64,000 bases of DNA from Fomitopsis serialis (taxonomy: Eukaryota > Basidiomycota > Agaricomycetes > Polyporales > Fomitopsidaceae), in assembly GCF_022376445.1 (NCBI RefSeq), contig NW_025954968.1, positions 558,001-622,000 on the forward strand. The letters are read 5' to 3'. The notes beneath the pieces are model-generated. The model had not been told where the DNA came from and searched no databases. It worked only from the letters and a program-made list of their open reading frames with translations. The position numbers were made by a program, and so were the translations under genes. Below, one piece after another: positions 1 through 11,471 of this stretch (the first letter of the stretch is position 1; each line of letters starts with the position of its first letter).

Positions 1-195
1 TCGCCTCATTTTGAGGCCACACATCGCCACGGGAACGGGAGTGGCCCGGGACCTTATTGTTTGGACAAAGCTCGTGGCGACGCTTTGTGGCAATTACCAA
101 AGCAAGCGAGCTCCAACGGCAATGAGTGGCTAGACCGGCCGCCGCTCACAGGCCACGAGGCTTTTGTTTGGGCGGAAAGTGGCTCTCCCCTGGGC

Positions 196-201
196 TATAA
201 A
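196..201 (+). promoter_or_regulatory. TATA box candidate
   Basis: A TATAAA hexamer lies about 140 bp upstream of the first ATG of the small conserved gene that starts at 339. The spacing would place transcription start about 110 bp before the ATG. This is motif-only evidence. The rest of bases 1-338 shows no convincing gene. Confidence 0.4.
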
Positions 202-338
202 GAGGCTGCGTCCTGGCAACGTTCCAACAGCCTGTCCCCGGACCAGACGCACAAAAATCAGCAAAATTGTAGGTAACAAACAAGTCTACATGGGCTAGCG
301 TGAAACTCACCGTCGTTTGTTCTCAGAAAAGTCTCGAG

Positions 339-913
339 ATGGAATCTTCAACGTCCCTCCCCTCGCCCATTGAGTCCAACAGCTCAGAAGGCACGCTCGA
401 TTCTGGCCTCTCCAACGCGGAGTCATCGACTTTATTTGGAGACGACCATCCCGAGCCGCCTCCCTCACCAACCGACTCTGATTACCAGACACGTATACCG
501 TCTTCGTTGTACAACATGGTGGCGCGTCGGAGCCTTCGATGAACTGGGAACTGGCGATACGCACCTGCATGACGTCCGAGTTCGGGCGCAGGGAAGCATT
601 CGGCAACGTCTACCGCCTTGATGGTAGCACGGGCGAGTACTGCTACGAGAAAAAGGAAGGCGTCCGCTACGAACTGTCTGCAACCTTTTCCGAAAGCACG
701 GAGGTCTCCAAGTTCAGCTCCGAGATCCTCGGACGCGTGGAGGAAATCATACAGGGTGTCGACATCAGGAATGACGATCCAGACTACGACACCAGGACGT
801 GGGTGTTCGACGTCGTCCACGCTTTACGAGCAGAGGGAATCTACGAAGAGGATAATCAGGACCTTCACCGATCTGGAGAAGAGATCAATGATCCCTCGGA
901 CGAGGAGGACTGA
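339..913 (+). CDS. conserved small fungal protein, apparent -1 frameshift
   Basis: The second half (about 500-913) encodes a conserved-looking domain: an aromatic/VFVVQHGG-like strand, NWELAIRT, then YRLDGSTGEYCYE, and a C-terminal NDDPDYDTRTWVFDVVHALR helix. From memory this resembles a widespread uncharacterised family in Agaricomycetes whose end pattern is W-V-x-D-x-L-x-x-x-G. I assign no function. The ATG at 339 opens a Ser/Pro-rich leader (MESSTSLPSP) in a different frame; the domain frame is reached only by a -1 shift near 484-492. No intron fits that join, so a missing base is the simplest explanation. If the leader is not used, the first in-frame ATG is at 539, but that would remove the first strand of the domain. 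The tail is acidic (SDEED). Confidence 0.55.
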
Positions 914-1158
914 TACTCACGTAGTTGCCGGTCTCGAAAATGCTTCACTCTAGTCGTATGGATTTCATGTAGTGCGTTGTAATACCGATTCCCGAGTTTC
1001 ATCAATTCTCCACCGTACCGTACGTGTTGGGCTCAGCATCAACCATACCCGGCGGGTGCGCCAGAAGACACTCGTGATTCAGGCAGCAAAAAAGGGAGAC
1101 ATAGGATAGAAACCAAACCAAACGTACGGTACAGGCACGCACTGATACCACAACTCCG

Positions 1159-1710
1159 TCATGTATCTTGCTGTATAGGAATAACCATCGGCGCCACTGT
1201 CGTAGAAGTCCGCTTCTCTTCTCTCCCGAGACCTGCAGCACGTTCTGACTCCTCGATGGTATAAGCTGGCTCCTTTAGCTCTTTACACCGCCGCTTGTGC
1301 ACCTTGCTCTTCCAATGGGAGTGCAATGCTGCATCGGTCTCGAAGTATCTGAGGAAGGAAAGAGCAGTGTAATAAGTACCATGGGTTGCAAATGATGCTC
1401 TGGAACTCACTTTGCGCATTCTACACAATAGTGCTGCGCGAGACCTGGTTTTTCTAAGTCCAGAGGTTGTGCCTCGAGTTTTGCTCGGTTCTTGGGGATG
1501 CATGAGAAGATGTTAACATAGTCGCATACAGCAGCTCACCTTCGGGTCCAAATCAATCAACTGGATCTGATCAATGTCTCTTGTACGAGCCTGAAGACTC
1601 AAATTTCAGTACGATCGTGATTCAGAAAACGTGCGACGCACCCTTGTCCTTGCTGCACGATGGACATCCCTTTGGGCGTGATGCGTCCTTGAGCGACGAA
1701 GACGGCCCAT
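1159..1710 (-). CDS. BUD20: Bud20/ZNF593-type C2H2 zinc-finger protein
   Basis: Bud20 family proteins are shuttling pre-60S ribosome export factors with one U1-like C2H2 finger. Four exons were read on the minus strand: 1642-1710, 1540-1590, 1411-1490 and 1159-1348, giving about 129 residues, the usual size. The protein starts MGRLRRSRTHHAQRD, then has DQIQLIDLDPK, then the finger HYCVECAKYFETDAAL...H..H, followed by the family signature CKELKEPAYTIEESERAAG. Finger cysteines are CVEC and the histidines are in HSHWKSKVHK; the intron between exons 3 and 4 splits the finger after the second cysteine. The frame is intact across all joins. The start ATG at 1708-1710 is chosen because it begins the basic Arg/His-rich N-terminus typical of the family. 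The gene shares a 349-bp upstream region with the divergent APN2. Confidence 0.92.
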
Positions 1711-2059
1711 ATTGTGATGAAGGCTGGTGTGGAGGATGCAAGTTCGCAAAACGAGGTCGGGAGCCGGGGCGATGTTACTGAGCAGTGAGCACGACCTCTG
1801 GGGATGCTGACATAAGCAAATAGGATCTTCGATCCTCGATCGGGATGAACCGCTCCTCCTGAGTACGAGCGCTTAGACAGCGCGTCGCCTACATAGTAAC
1901 ACTAGCAGCTACCACTCACTAGCATTGCGTCGTTGTCTCCCCTACTGCAGTGACAGCGACACAGCACCTCTCTCACTGGTTTATCACACTCCTTGGAAGA
2001 GGTAATATATCGCCCCTTGCCCCGGTTGAGCGCAGACTCGGAGCTTGCGACCTCGAACG
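1711..2059. promoter_or_regulatory. shared intergenic region between BUD20 and APN2
   Basis: This 349-bp gap separates two divergent start codons (1710 minus, 2060 plus), so both promoters must lie here or overlap the genes. I see no clear TATA box and no other gene. Confidence 0.5.
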
Positions 2060-4152
2060 ATGCGCATTATTTCGTGGAATATAGTAAGTCATCTCCAACA
2101 TGCTATCATCTATACTTCACTGATCAAAAAAACAGAATGGCATACGGACCCTGCCAAAGTATCATCCGTGAGTATCTCTGGGCGTTCGTACGCGTACCAA
2201 TGTTGACCTTGCGACAGATGGAATACATTCAAAACCTGCGAAGAGATCCTCGACGCGTTAAATGCGGATATCATCTGCTTTCAGGGTGTGTCATCTCGTT
2301 CTAAACGTGCTCAGTACGTGTCTGAACGTGAGGGGCAGAGATGAAGTCCTCGCGTGCAACATTGCAACGAGACGCCGCCCTACCAGGTCAATATCACTCC
2401 TTCTTCTCCTTCCCGATCAACAAGGGCGGATATAGCGGCGTCGCTGTATACACCAACTCGAGGAGAGTGACGCCTCTCAGAGCAGAAGAAGGTCTCTCGG
2501 GTATGCTTCAGCCTAAGCCACCGCTGTCTGAGGAAGAGCGCGTCTCACCTTCGTATCCCCAACCGCACCACATTGATTTTTACTCGGACGAACAGTCCGA
2601 TGTTCCGTCTAGTCTCGATGAGCTTGACAGCGAAGGTCGTGCTCTAGTCTGGACTTCGGCTTGTTTGTTCTGATCAACGTCTACTGCCCGGCTGAGACGA
2701 CCGAGACGCGGTTGCCATTCAAGATGAACTTTCATCTCATGCTTCAGGAGCGCGTGCGGAAACTCGTCGAGGAAGAACATCGCGAAGTCATGGTTCTTGG
2801 GGACATCAACGTCTCTGCAACCCCTTTGGATCACGCTGATGGAAATCTTCCGAGCAACGCTGCGAGTTGGTACGACATCCTGCCCGAGAGTGGATGCGAA
2901 AGTGGTTGGAACCCGACGGACCTATGGTCGACGCTATACGACCATTCTGGCCTGACAGGAAGGGCATGTTCACGTGTGAGACAGCCCTTGTCCGTACGAC
3001 TGGCCACTGATCAAGCGTAGGTTGGAACACGAGGCTCCAGGCCCGGGAGACGAATTATGGCGCTCGCATAGACTACGTTCTCGTCACGCGCGGCCTGCTT
3101 CCCTGGGTCAAGCATGGGGACATCAGGCTTCGCTTAAAGGTTCCGACCACTGCCCCATCTACGTTGACCTACACGACGAGCTCGCGCTTGATTCCGGAGA
3201 AACAGTCAAGCTCTCAGACATGATGAAGCAGACGGAAGGTATGCAGCCTCCTAGAATAGCTGCAAAGTACTGGGAGGAGCTAGCCGGGAAACAGACGATG
3301 CTTTCCAGCTTCTTCGGCAAACGTAGCGCTCAGTCGCCTGCCGCAGAGACCTCACCTCCTTCCGACGCTGTGATGGTTCCTACACCTTCCTTGCCGCCGT
3401 CACAATCTTCGTCGACAATGTCAACATCAGCACTTCCTGCCGAAAACAATGTGACAGCTGCTGCGTCTTCACAAGGACAATCGAAGGCGGCTCAAAAGCG
3501 ACTGCCGCACGCCAGGTCCCTTCTGTGTCCACAAAGAGGAAGCCCGTGGACAAGTCCGGTAACTCCAGCAAAAAGCGAAAACAGGATCCATCGCAATCGA
3601 ACATCTCGTCGTTCTTCGGCAAACCATCCGCCAGCACTTCCAAGTCACCGTCCAAAGAGGTCATCGTCGTGGATGACGATGAACCTCGCAACCCCGGTCA
3701 TCGGACGTTGTGAGCGCGGAGGCTACTGCGGACGATCAACTCGACTCAGACTATCGTTTGGCTCACGAGTATCACTGTCGGAGGCATCTGCGGTGGAGAC
3801 TGAACCATCCGCTTCCCAGAACAAACCGCGTGGGCCGGCCTCTTTGCGCCGCTCAAACCACCAAACTGCAGCGTCCACAGCGAGCCGGCGAAGCTATGGA
3901 CGGTGAACAAGCCAGGACCCAATAAAGGCAAGAAATTCTATCTGTGCTCACGGTACGTCTTTCTGTCTTGTTCATCTTGATGGTGTTAACGAGTGGTGCA
4001 TCAGACCCGTAGGTCCTGGATATGACAAAGGCAAAGGCGAACGCCTTCGCGAGGAAGTGAACCACGAGTACCGGTGTAACTTTTTCAAGTGGGCGAGTGA
4101 AGTCAAGAAGGAAGCCCTTACTCGACAATCGCCAAGACCCAGTGTGACTTAA
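2060..4152 (+). CDS. APN2: class II AP endonuclease Apn2 with GRF zinc finger, multiply frameshifted
   Basis: Apn2 cleaves DNA 5' of abasic sites and trims 3' blocks in base-excision repair. Exon 1 begins at 2060 (MRIISWNI), and short introns separate NGIRTLPKYHP, then WNTFKTCEEILDALNADII and a long exon with FPINKGGYSGVAVYT. Further catalytic-domain blocks are LFVLINVYCP, VMVLGDINV, YGARIDYVLVTRGLL and LKGSDHCPIYVDLHD (the SDH active-site block). A PIP-like SSFFGK follows in the linker, and the C-terminus is a GRF zinc finger (KFYLCSRPVGPG ... EYRCNFFKW) ending at TAA 4150-4152. These blocks are all recognisable but sit in three frames. I count about seven -1 jumps, near 2649, 2875, 3124, 3495, 3705, 3770 and 3828. 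The protein identity is secure. Whether the gene is broken in the organism or only in this sequence is not. Confidence 0.85.
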
Positions 4153-4719
4153 CGACTGTGACCGCTCGACTTGAAGGGCACTATCGTGAGCCACGTTCAT
4201 GTCGTGAAGCTATCTATGACATTGTATCCTCACTGACCGATGTTAATTATGTCAGGCACAATATATCGTTTTCTGAGCCAACGTCGTGGTTTGAAGGCAG
4301 TCAAACGGTAGCCTGTGGGGACTACAGCTATATATGGGAGGTTCTCGCAGGCTAGGCGGATGAACGGCTCGCCATTTCATTGAAGTGGTGCGTTGACAAG
4401 ATGTGATAACACGGCAACAACATCTCGTTACCTGCATGTTCTACGGTGGACAACTGTACCTATATGTGGACGGCGGAAACATCCTGCATTTCCAGTTGTA
4501 CATATCGCTCCTTCATTGGACAGGCAGTAGTCTGTCGCGACAATGACTCATCGGAATGCCACTTACATAGGTCTTATAGAATGGCCATTACGCGATGAAG
4601 CAGTCGAACGCTTGTCCCAGGTGTCAATGTCCTGAGAGGCCACAATACGCGATCACGTGACCTAGTTCGGTTTGTGGGCGCTCGACGCTCGTCCATTTCG
4701 AACTTCTCGCTTAAGTACC
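4153..4719. promoter_or_regulatory. intergenic region upstream of kinesin gene
   Basis: No gene seen. It holds two copies of ACGCGAT (4590-4596 and 4647-4653), the second directly followed by an E-box CACGTG (4654-4659), 61 bp before the kinesin ATG. ACGCG is the core of MCB elements bound by MBF-type cell-cycle regulators in other fungi; that role here is inference. Confidence 0.4.
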
Positions 4720-7172
4720 ATGTCCCGCCTCCCACGCTTGCACTCTTCGGACGACCAACTCGGCCCTCGTATAGCGCCCTCGATGTCTACGACAGCGCTC
4801 AGACAGGCCTCGCTCAAGCGGAAGGCTGCCCACGATGAAAACGCGAACGTTCCGGAGCCACCGAGGAAGCTCCCAGCCATCGCAGAGGCCGATCCAAATC
4901 AACCCACGCGTCCACCGAAGCCTGCTGCGTCCAGGCTTGCAAAAGGACCACCACCCCTTACAAAGCCGAGGGCACCTCCACTGACGACGACGAGGCGCAC
5001 GGAGCGTGCGACGAGTGCGCCGCCAAAGTCTGCTGCCCCTACTCGACCCACTGCCACCCGACCCGCGACGCGGACAACAAGGTCAGCGACCACTGAAGAC
5101 AAGCGGTTTCAGTCCCTGCAGGACCAGGTGTCCTCTATCGAGGCCGCTCGCGCTGCCGATGCCGAACGACTCGCGGCCGCGATGGATTCCGAGCGTGCCA
5201 AGGTCGCCGAACTGCAATCCAACCAGACGGCCATGGCCCAGCAGCTCGCTGCGGCAAAGACGCAAGAGCTCGCTCAACGGCAGGAGCTGGACAACGCGAG
5301 CGATGAGATCAATCAGCTGCGGCGGCGGCACACGCGCGAACTCGAGGATCGGGATGCGGACATGCGCAGGAAGGAGCGCGAGGTGCGTGAGCTGAAGGAG
5401 GAGCTCCGGATGTGCCAGGACGACCTGGAGAGAGAGCGCGAGACGGTGAAGAGCCTGAAAGCCACTCTGTCGCACCAGTCGGACGCGCACGTCGCGCTGA
5501 CCGCGCAGATCACGGCCTTCCAGGCACAACAGCTCGCGATGCAGGCGCAGATCGATGCGGGCTCGAGGAGCGGCCTTGGGCTGACTATGGAGCTGGAGGC
5601 GGCACGCAGGCGGATCGCCGAGCTCGAGAAGGAGACGCGCGAGGCGGAGAGCGTGCGGCGGAGGCTGCATAACATGGTGCAAGAGCTGAAGGGGAACATC
5701 CGTGTCTTCTGTCGTGTGCGCCCGCTGCTTCCCTCCGACTTGCCTCCGCGTGGCTTGATCACCTCTACATCCTCTACGGACGGAGCGTCCACGCCCGATG
5801 GCACTCCTGATCCTGAGGAAGATGACAAGCGGAGGGAGGACGCAAAGGCGCAGGTTGTGTTCCCGGATAAGATGGACCACAGAGAGATCTTGCTGAGTTC
5901 GTCCAGCGAGAGTGCCACTGGGCAGGAACGCAAGGACGAGTGGGCGTTCACATTCGATCGCGTGCGTATGTTCCCTCATCACGGGGCAACGGTTGCCTGA
6001 CGCCTCTCTAGGTATTTGAACCACACTCCACTCAAGCGGAGGTCTTCGAGGAGATCTCTCAGCTGGCGCAGAGTTGTACAGACGGGTACAACGTTTGCGT
6101 TTTTGCATATGGCCAAACAGGGTCTGGCAAGTCCTTCACCATGGAGGGTGGACTGGTAAGCGAGATCTGTTTTAGCTGAGTTCTGCGCTGACGAGACCCA
6201 GACGGATGCTACCGCGGGAATGATCCCAAGGGCTGTAGAGCAAGTCTTCAGAGTGGCCGAGGAACTCCGAAACAAGGGCTGGGAGTACAGGATGGAGGGC
6301 CAGTTCCTCGAAATTGTGAGTGACATTGATCGTCAGCCTGACGCATCCTCACCCTGGCCACAGTACAACGAGACGATCAACGATTTGCTTGGCAAGGGAG
6401 AGTTCGACAAGAAAAGGCACGAGATCAAGCATGATTCGAAGACCGGGCGCACGACCGTGACGGATGTCAACGTCGTTCCGCTCGCCACTGCCGCCCAAGT
6501 GCGCACACTGCTCTCGCTCGCGCAGTCCCGGCGTACGGTCGCGGCGACGCTGATGAACGAGCGCTCGTCGCGCTCGCATTCCGTCTTCACGTTGCGCATC
6601 CGCGGCAATAACACGCTGACGGGTGAGGCGTGCGAGGGCAGTCTGAACCTCGTTGACCTTGCGGGCAGCGAGCGGCTGGAGAAGAGCGGCGCTGCAGGCG
6701 ACAAGGACCGCTTGCGCGAGACACAGAATATCAATAAAAGTCTGAGCGCGCTGGGTGACGTGGTCGCTGCACTCGGGGAGAAAGGCGAGGGGAAGAACGA
6801 CAAGCACATTCCCTACAGGAACTCGAAGGTCGGTCTGTCCTATTTTGATGATTGAAGTGCGCTAAATATTTCACCTTCAGTTGACCTACCTGCTTCAAAA
6901 TTCGCTGAGCGGCAACTCGAAGACGCTGGTACGTCTGCATTGCTCCTGACCGTGAAATACCCACTGACAGGCCTTTCGTAGATGGTATTGAACCTCTCGC
7001 CGCTGGCCACCCACCTCAACGAGTCTCTTTGTTCTTTGCGTTTCGCGACCAAGGTCAGTCTCTACAGATGCTTACCTGTGCCTATTCTGATAGACGTCCG
7101 TTCGCGACATAGGTCAACAACACCACGATCGGCACTGCGAAAAAGCAGACGCGGAATGCAGGCGCATCGTAA
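4720..7172 (+). CDS. KAR3: kinesin-14 (Kar3/KlpA type), minus-end-directed motor
   Basis: C-terminal-motor kinesins of this class bundle and slide spindle microtubules and act in nuclear fusion. Seven exons were read (4720-5961, 6012-6155, 6202-6315, 6364-6828, 6881-6928, 6982-7053, 7113-7172), all joined in phase 0, giving 714 residues with no frame break. Residues 1-125 are a basic, Pro/Ala-rich tail (microtubule-binding in relatives), about 130-325 a coiled coil rich in Glu/Arg/Gln, then the kinesin-14 neck and motor start [12 protein letters not shown] near residue 325. The P-loop GQTGSGKS is near 447, switch [10 protein letters not shown] near 564, switch II DLAGSE near 596. The motor ends the protein ([14 protein letters not shown]), as expected for kinesin-14. 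The start ATG is the first in frame after an upstream stop-rich region. Confidence 0.95.
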
Positions 7173-7619
7173 CGCATGCATGTATGTACATCTTTCCTTT
7201 CCTTTAACTTACGTATCATCTTCCACGGACAATGAAACCGCTGGCCTCCTGTGCAACCTCCTACATCGCATTCCACGTTCCATTACGAATGATACATTGT
7301 TACAGTATGTAAATAGGTATACAGATGCAGCTTCTTGAGCATGGTAGATATTGAAATGCACTGGCCTAAGAGTCTGTCGAACAGGAGCTTCAATATGCTA
7401 GTGAACGCGTCGGGCGTTCGCGCGACGCGTGTGTCACGTGCTAGAAAACACCAGCTAGATCGGTCCTGCGGCCTGCCAGTGTCAGTGCTCGCCACTACCA
7501 ACCAACTCGCTGCCGGTCCTGCTGGTCTTGCTGCTGCGTCGCCTTCTTTGCTCTCTTGGCTTGCACCATCCCCTGGGTTTTAGGCGAGTTTGAGGGTCTT
7601 AGCTTTGGTGACAACCACG
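7173..7619. other. intergenic, no gene seen
   Basis: About 450 bp between the kinesin stop and the mS29 start. It must contain the mS29 promoter. Open frames on both strands are short and lack recognisable protein sequence. No repeat was noticed. Confidence 0.5.
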
Positions 7620-9924
7620 ATGTCTTCTCTAGCTACCGCCCGCTGTAGCCTCCGCTTCACTCCGCCATTCCCCAGCAGCAAGTCATGCCTATCATTTGGA
7701 GGACAGACGCGAGGCTATGCTCAGCCAAAGCCTGCCAAGGTGCGGAAGACAATTCCGACAGGGCCGGTGCAGCGTGAGTGCGACCTTTTGATTCACCTCA
7801 CTGTCCACACTGCGACAGCGGGCCTGAACCCAGAGTACGGTGTTGCAGCGACTTACACCGTGCGCATACTGTTTGCGGCGACTCACCACTGTCGACGTAC
7901 CGTTTGTCATTGCCGGGGACGAAGGCCCTTGCATACACAAAATACATGGCTTCATTTACCGGCCCGGGACGTCGATGTTCGGATGCTTCGACCTTGCGTG
8001 CACCCGCCTGATTGACTTCGCGCCTACATGACACGGGGATTGACTCAATAGAGAAGTTCTGGCTGATCTGTGGAGTTCGCGACACTGGTTAAGGGCTACC
8101 TTGACTGGCCGAATTGAATCTGACAGTCCTTCTCTCCAATCCTAATCAAGTGGCCGGGTTCGACGCTTCGCAACACTTATTCTCACTACTGCACTTCTAA
8201 CTTATCTCATACTCCTCTGATCTCCTCGAGGCGACTTGGCATATCGCTCACACGCTCCACAGGGCAAAGTTTCAAGGGTAAAAAGAACGATCCAGGAGCG
8301 AAGAAGAAGTCCTACGCCGGCCCTGTGTGTGGTCATGTTCATTCTTCTCGTGCCACTGCTCACCAAACATCTATCACAGACTCATATGCCTTTATCGGTC
8401 AACCAGCTTACGAAGAGCATCTTCCAGTCTGATCAGCGCTTGGAGCTGCAGCTGCCCACGTTCTCGCCTGTATGTCGCACTACGGGAGCACTGGTGCAAG
8501 GTCTCACGTCTGTCTTTTAGGAGGCTATGAATTACTCTGTCGGAAAGGCCCTGGCGTTCCCGGCTTCGCAGAATGAAGCTATGCGTGCGTTCGGTGTTCC
8601 GGACAGCGCACTTCGCGACGTAAGCCCCTGTTTCATCCTCAACTACTCTGTCTGACGCACAAGACTAGTTCCGGATACTTTCAAGGCCGTGCTCTGTCGT
8701 CAGGGACGTCACTATCAGCGCACTGAACGTTCTGGACGGTGCTAGCGACAAGTCAAGTCGGGACACTAGACTGATCATGAGCGAGTCTTGCTACCTCTTC
8801 GCTGCGAAAACCACTAACGCTGCCTCGTAGCCGGACCGACTGGTTGTGGCAAGAGCTATCTACTGCTGCAGACAGTAGAATATGCAGCACATAGTGACTG
8901 GATCGTGATGTACATCCCGCGAGGTATGATGTCTCTCTATGAGCAGACGCACCCTCTAATGCTTCTCAGGATTGCACCTCGTTGACTCGTCTAAGGACTA
9001 TGCCTATGACGCGCGAACGCGGACATATTCTCAGCCAGCGTATTCCGATCAGCTGCTCCGCAGGTTCCTTAGTGTCAACGAGCGGCTCATCGAAACGCTC
9101 AAGACTCGGGAGCATGTCTCGCTGGAAGACGCTCCTGTACCCGCTGGCTCCCCTCTTAGCGAGCTTGTGAAAGCAGGCGTACAGAACCCGGTCAATGCGC
9201 CTGTGGTTCTGGCTGTTCTGATGGATGAGTTGTCGCACCAGTCAACGTAAGTATCCGTCTATCATTTCTGGGTGTCGGCTTATCGCTCGATAGATATCCT
9301 GTGCTGCTCGCCGTAGACGATATGCAGGCTATGTACGGCTACAGTCTGTACCGTGACGCGCACTACCGGCAAATCATGGCGCAGCACCTGGCGATCCCGC
9401 GAATGATCCTTGAGTACGCGAGCGGCAAGAAGGCTTTCGTACGTTCCATCTACTTTCCTGCAGGCTGCTAACGCCTCATACTTTGCTCTACTCAGCCGCG
9501 TGGTGCGGTCATGGGAGCAGCAGGCACCCAGCATACTGCGTTCAAGATGCCACTCGAGCTGTGCGAGGCCCTTGGTCTACCGCCGCCACGTCCTGCAGGG
9601 CCATACACGAAGCGCTCACCGGAGACTACGGAGTTCGCGCGGGGCCTGAAGAACTTTCCTGTGTCGCCGCGCATGAGCGTCAGCGAAGCCGCGTCGCTGT
9701 TTGAGGTCTGGATGCAGGACAAGGCGCTGCACACGGGCGAAGTGCGCGTCAACGATGAGCTGCGATCTGGTGCGTGATGTCCTCTTTGTACTGGCTCTTG
9801 TGATTGATCTTGGTGTGGTGTAGTGCCAAACGACGAGCTGTTCATGTCTAAGTATGCCGAGGCTGACGGGAACCCCAGGGCATTCGTGCAGAACGGGCTT
9901 TTGGCGACACAAATGACTTTGTAG
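7620..9924 (+). CDS. RSM23: mitochondrial small ribosomal subunit protein mS29 (DAP3/Rsm23)
   Basis: DAP3/mS29 is a GTP-binding protein of the mitochondrial 37S subunit. The first exon (from ATG 7620 to 7773) encodes an Arg/Ser-rich mitochondrial presequence. A long intron of roughly 490 bp (or more than one intron) follows, then a basic segment FKGKKNDPGAKKKSYAG at about 8270. Later exons give PTFSPEAMNYSVGKALAFP, then DFRILSRPCSVVRD, then the P-loop GPTGCGKSYLLLQTVEYAA at about 8831-8885. Next come DSSKDYAYDARTRTYSQP, the Walker B-like PVLLAVDDMQAMYGYS, and AMGAAGTQH-like sequence. The terminal exon ends KYAEADGNPRAFVQNGLL, a family hallmark. Introns are short and numerous and the joins I checked keep frame. 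Exon limits between 7774 and 8400 are uncertain. Confidence 0.88.
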
Positions 9925-10335
9925 ATTGGGTCTTAATGTCGTACTAATTACTCCCGTCCGCACGCTTCACAGTGCATCCCGTTTCCACGCGACGTTCTAC
10001 GGTCCTTTGATATCGCAAGTGACAGGGCTAGACTCTCCTGCCGTACCACTGCCACGGTCGCATGATAAGGCGGCATTGCAGGAGATCAGGACTCGACGGC
10101 GTACAATGTCGTCGATGAATTGATATTGACGCGTGTCCTTGCTCGTGGGCGGTCAGGAAGCTTACTCCGCTTCGCGGGATCCTGCACGCAGGTCATGTTC
10201 ATCTCGATACTCCGTCGATCTTGTCATTATCACGTACGCGTGCAGATGTCCCCGGATACTGATATAATCGGGCTTCCTGGACACCGCTGAACGATATCCC
10301 CCCATTTCACTCAGCCAGCATACCACTGCAAGTAG
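9925..10335. other. intergenic, no gene seen
   Basis: About 410 bp between the mS29 stop and the first tandem paralogue. It would hold the paralogue's promoter. I see no TATA box at a useful distance and no coherent coding sequence. Confidence 0.45.
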
Positions 10336-11471
10336 ATGAGTGTTGCTCCAGAAACCATTTCGGCGACGCATGGTATGTTCCGCGACGTCGTGATTATCTG
10401 TTCACTGTGAAGCAATCCGCAGGTCCACGGAGAGAGTTTTGGCCACGTCCTCAGAGAATAACGAAAATGAGTTCATTGTCTCAGGCGATGGGACTCGGTC
10501 GTACGGACCCAAACTTCACTCAGTTTACAGTGCGTTGCTTTTATGAGGTCAAGTCTCCTTGAATTGAATTGGCCTTTCAATCACAAAGAGCTGCATGCGG
10601 TTGCTTGCGTCGGACCATCTAGATATGTCGCAACACTTTCGAGATCAAGACCCCGAGCGGTGGACCGCATTCTCTAACGAGGTGACCAGTATGGCTTCGA
10701 CTTTGACAGGTGCCTAACACAGCTTTTGTCCCGGGCGCAGGTCGTAAGCCGGTTTCCGTACATCAAGACCGAATACGAAGATGCCTGGCCTATCGAGGGA
10801 TACATCCGTCGTTGGCTCGAGAAGACGCGGTGGGAGCACAACAAGCGATGAAGCTTGCCAATAAGGATCAACGAGACAAGAGTGAGCGGCTTCGCAGGAG
10901 CCCGAGGAATGCCGCGGTTCGGACCCCATATCATTACCAATCGAGAAGGGTAAGTCAAGGGGATGAAATACCTTGTTCGTTCATTGAATGTGAATTACCT
11001 CCCACAGGTCCTGTCGCCTGCTGAGTCGTCGAGCTCTAGTACGGCGTCTGACTCTGAGTCCACATATCGTGACACGCCTTCAGCGGGTCCGTCTGTATCG
11101 GTGAGAGTCCGCCACCGCTCGCGTGCATGAGCACTCATCGCATTCTCTCCCAGGTGAGAACGGTCCAAACCACTCAGACCGCCCGTTCTGGGAAGGCCCC
11201 GACTATGACCCGCCACCAAACCACCGCCTCCGCCAGTACAGCACCGTGCGAGCCTCATGATGGGGTCATCCGTGCTTTCCTCCAGTCGCTGAACCCGGAT
11301 CTAGAAGACCTCACGCAAAAGTTCATTGGCGCGGGTCTTGTTAACAAAACCTGCCTCGTCGCTCTCGCGGGCATGCCCGACTGGGAAAAGGATAAGCTGC
11401 TCCGGGATGATATGTCCCTTACGGCGTTCCAGTCTCGGGTCGTTCGCGTCGGACTCGCAGACCTGATGTAA
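10336..11471 (+). CDS. tandem paralogue A, unrecognised family with SAM-like C-terminal domain
   Basis: Six exons fit by comparison with its neighbour: 10336-10372, 10423-10529, 10589-10681, 10741-10949, 11008-11100, 11154-11471. The protein begins MSVAPE, has a W-P-R-P segment and AMGLGRTDPNFTQFT. Next is a helical block DQDPERWTAFSNEVVSRFP followed by DAWPIEGYIRRWLEKTRW. After a Ser/Thr-rich linker it ends in a 65-residue domain (FLQSLNPDLEDLTQKFIGAG ... LLRDDMSLTAFQSRVVRVGL). I infer a SAM-like helical fold from spacing only. Exon 4 is 209 bp where the matching exon in paralogue B is a multiple of three; one missing base near 10845 (AACAAGCGATG) restores both phase and similarity, so the current sequence carries a -1 frameshift there. 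Function is unknown. Confidence 0.7.

Noticed and set aside
5083..6108. 341-codon open frame on the minus strand across the kinesin gene
   Set aside because: It lies fully antisense to the intact kinesin coiled coil and motor; composition is Arg/Leu/His-rich, as expected from the complement of GC-biased codons.
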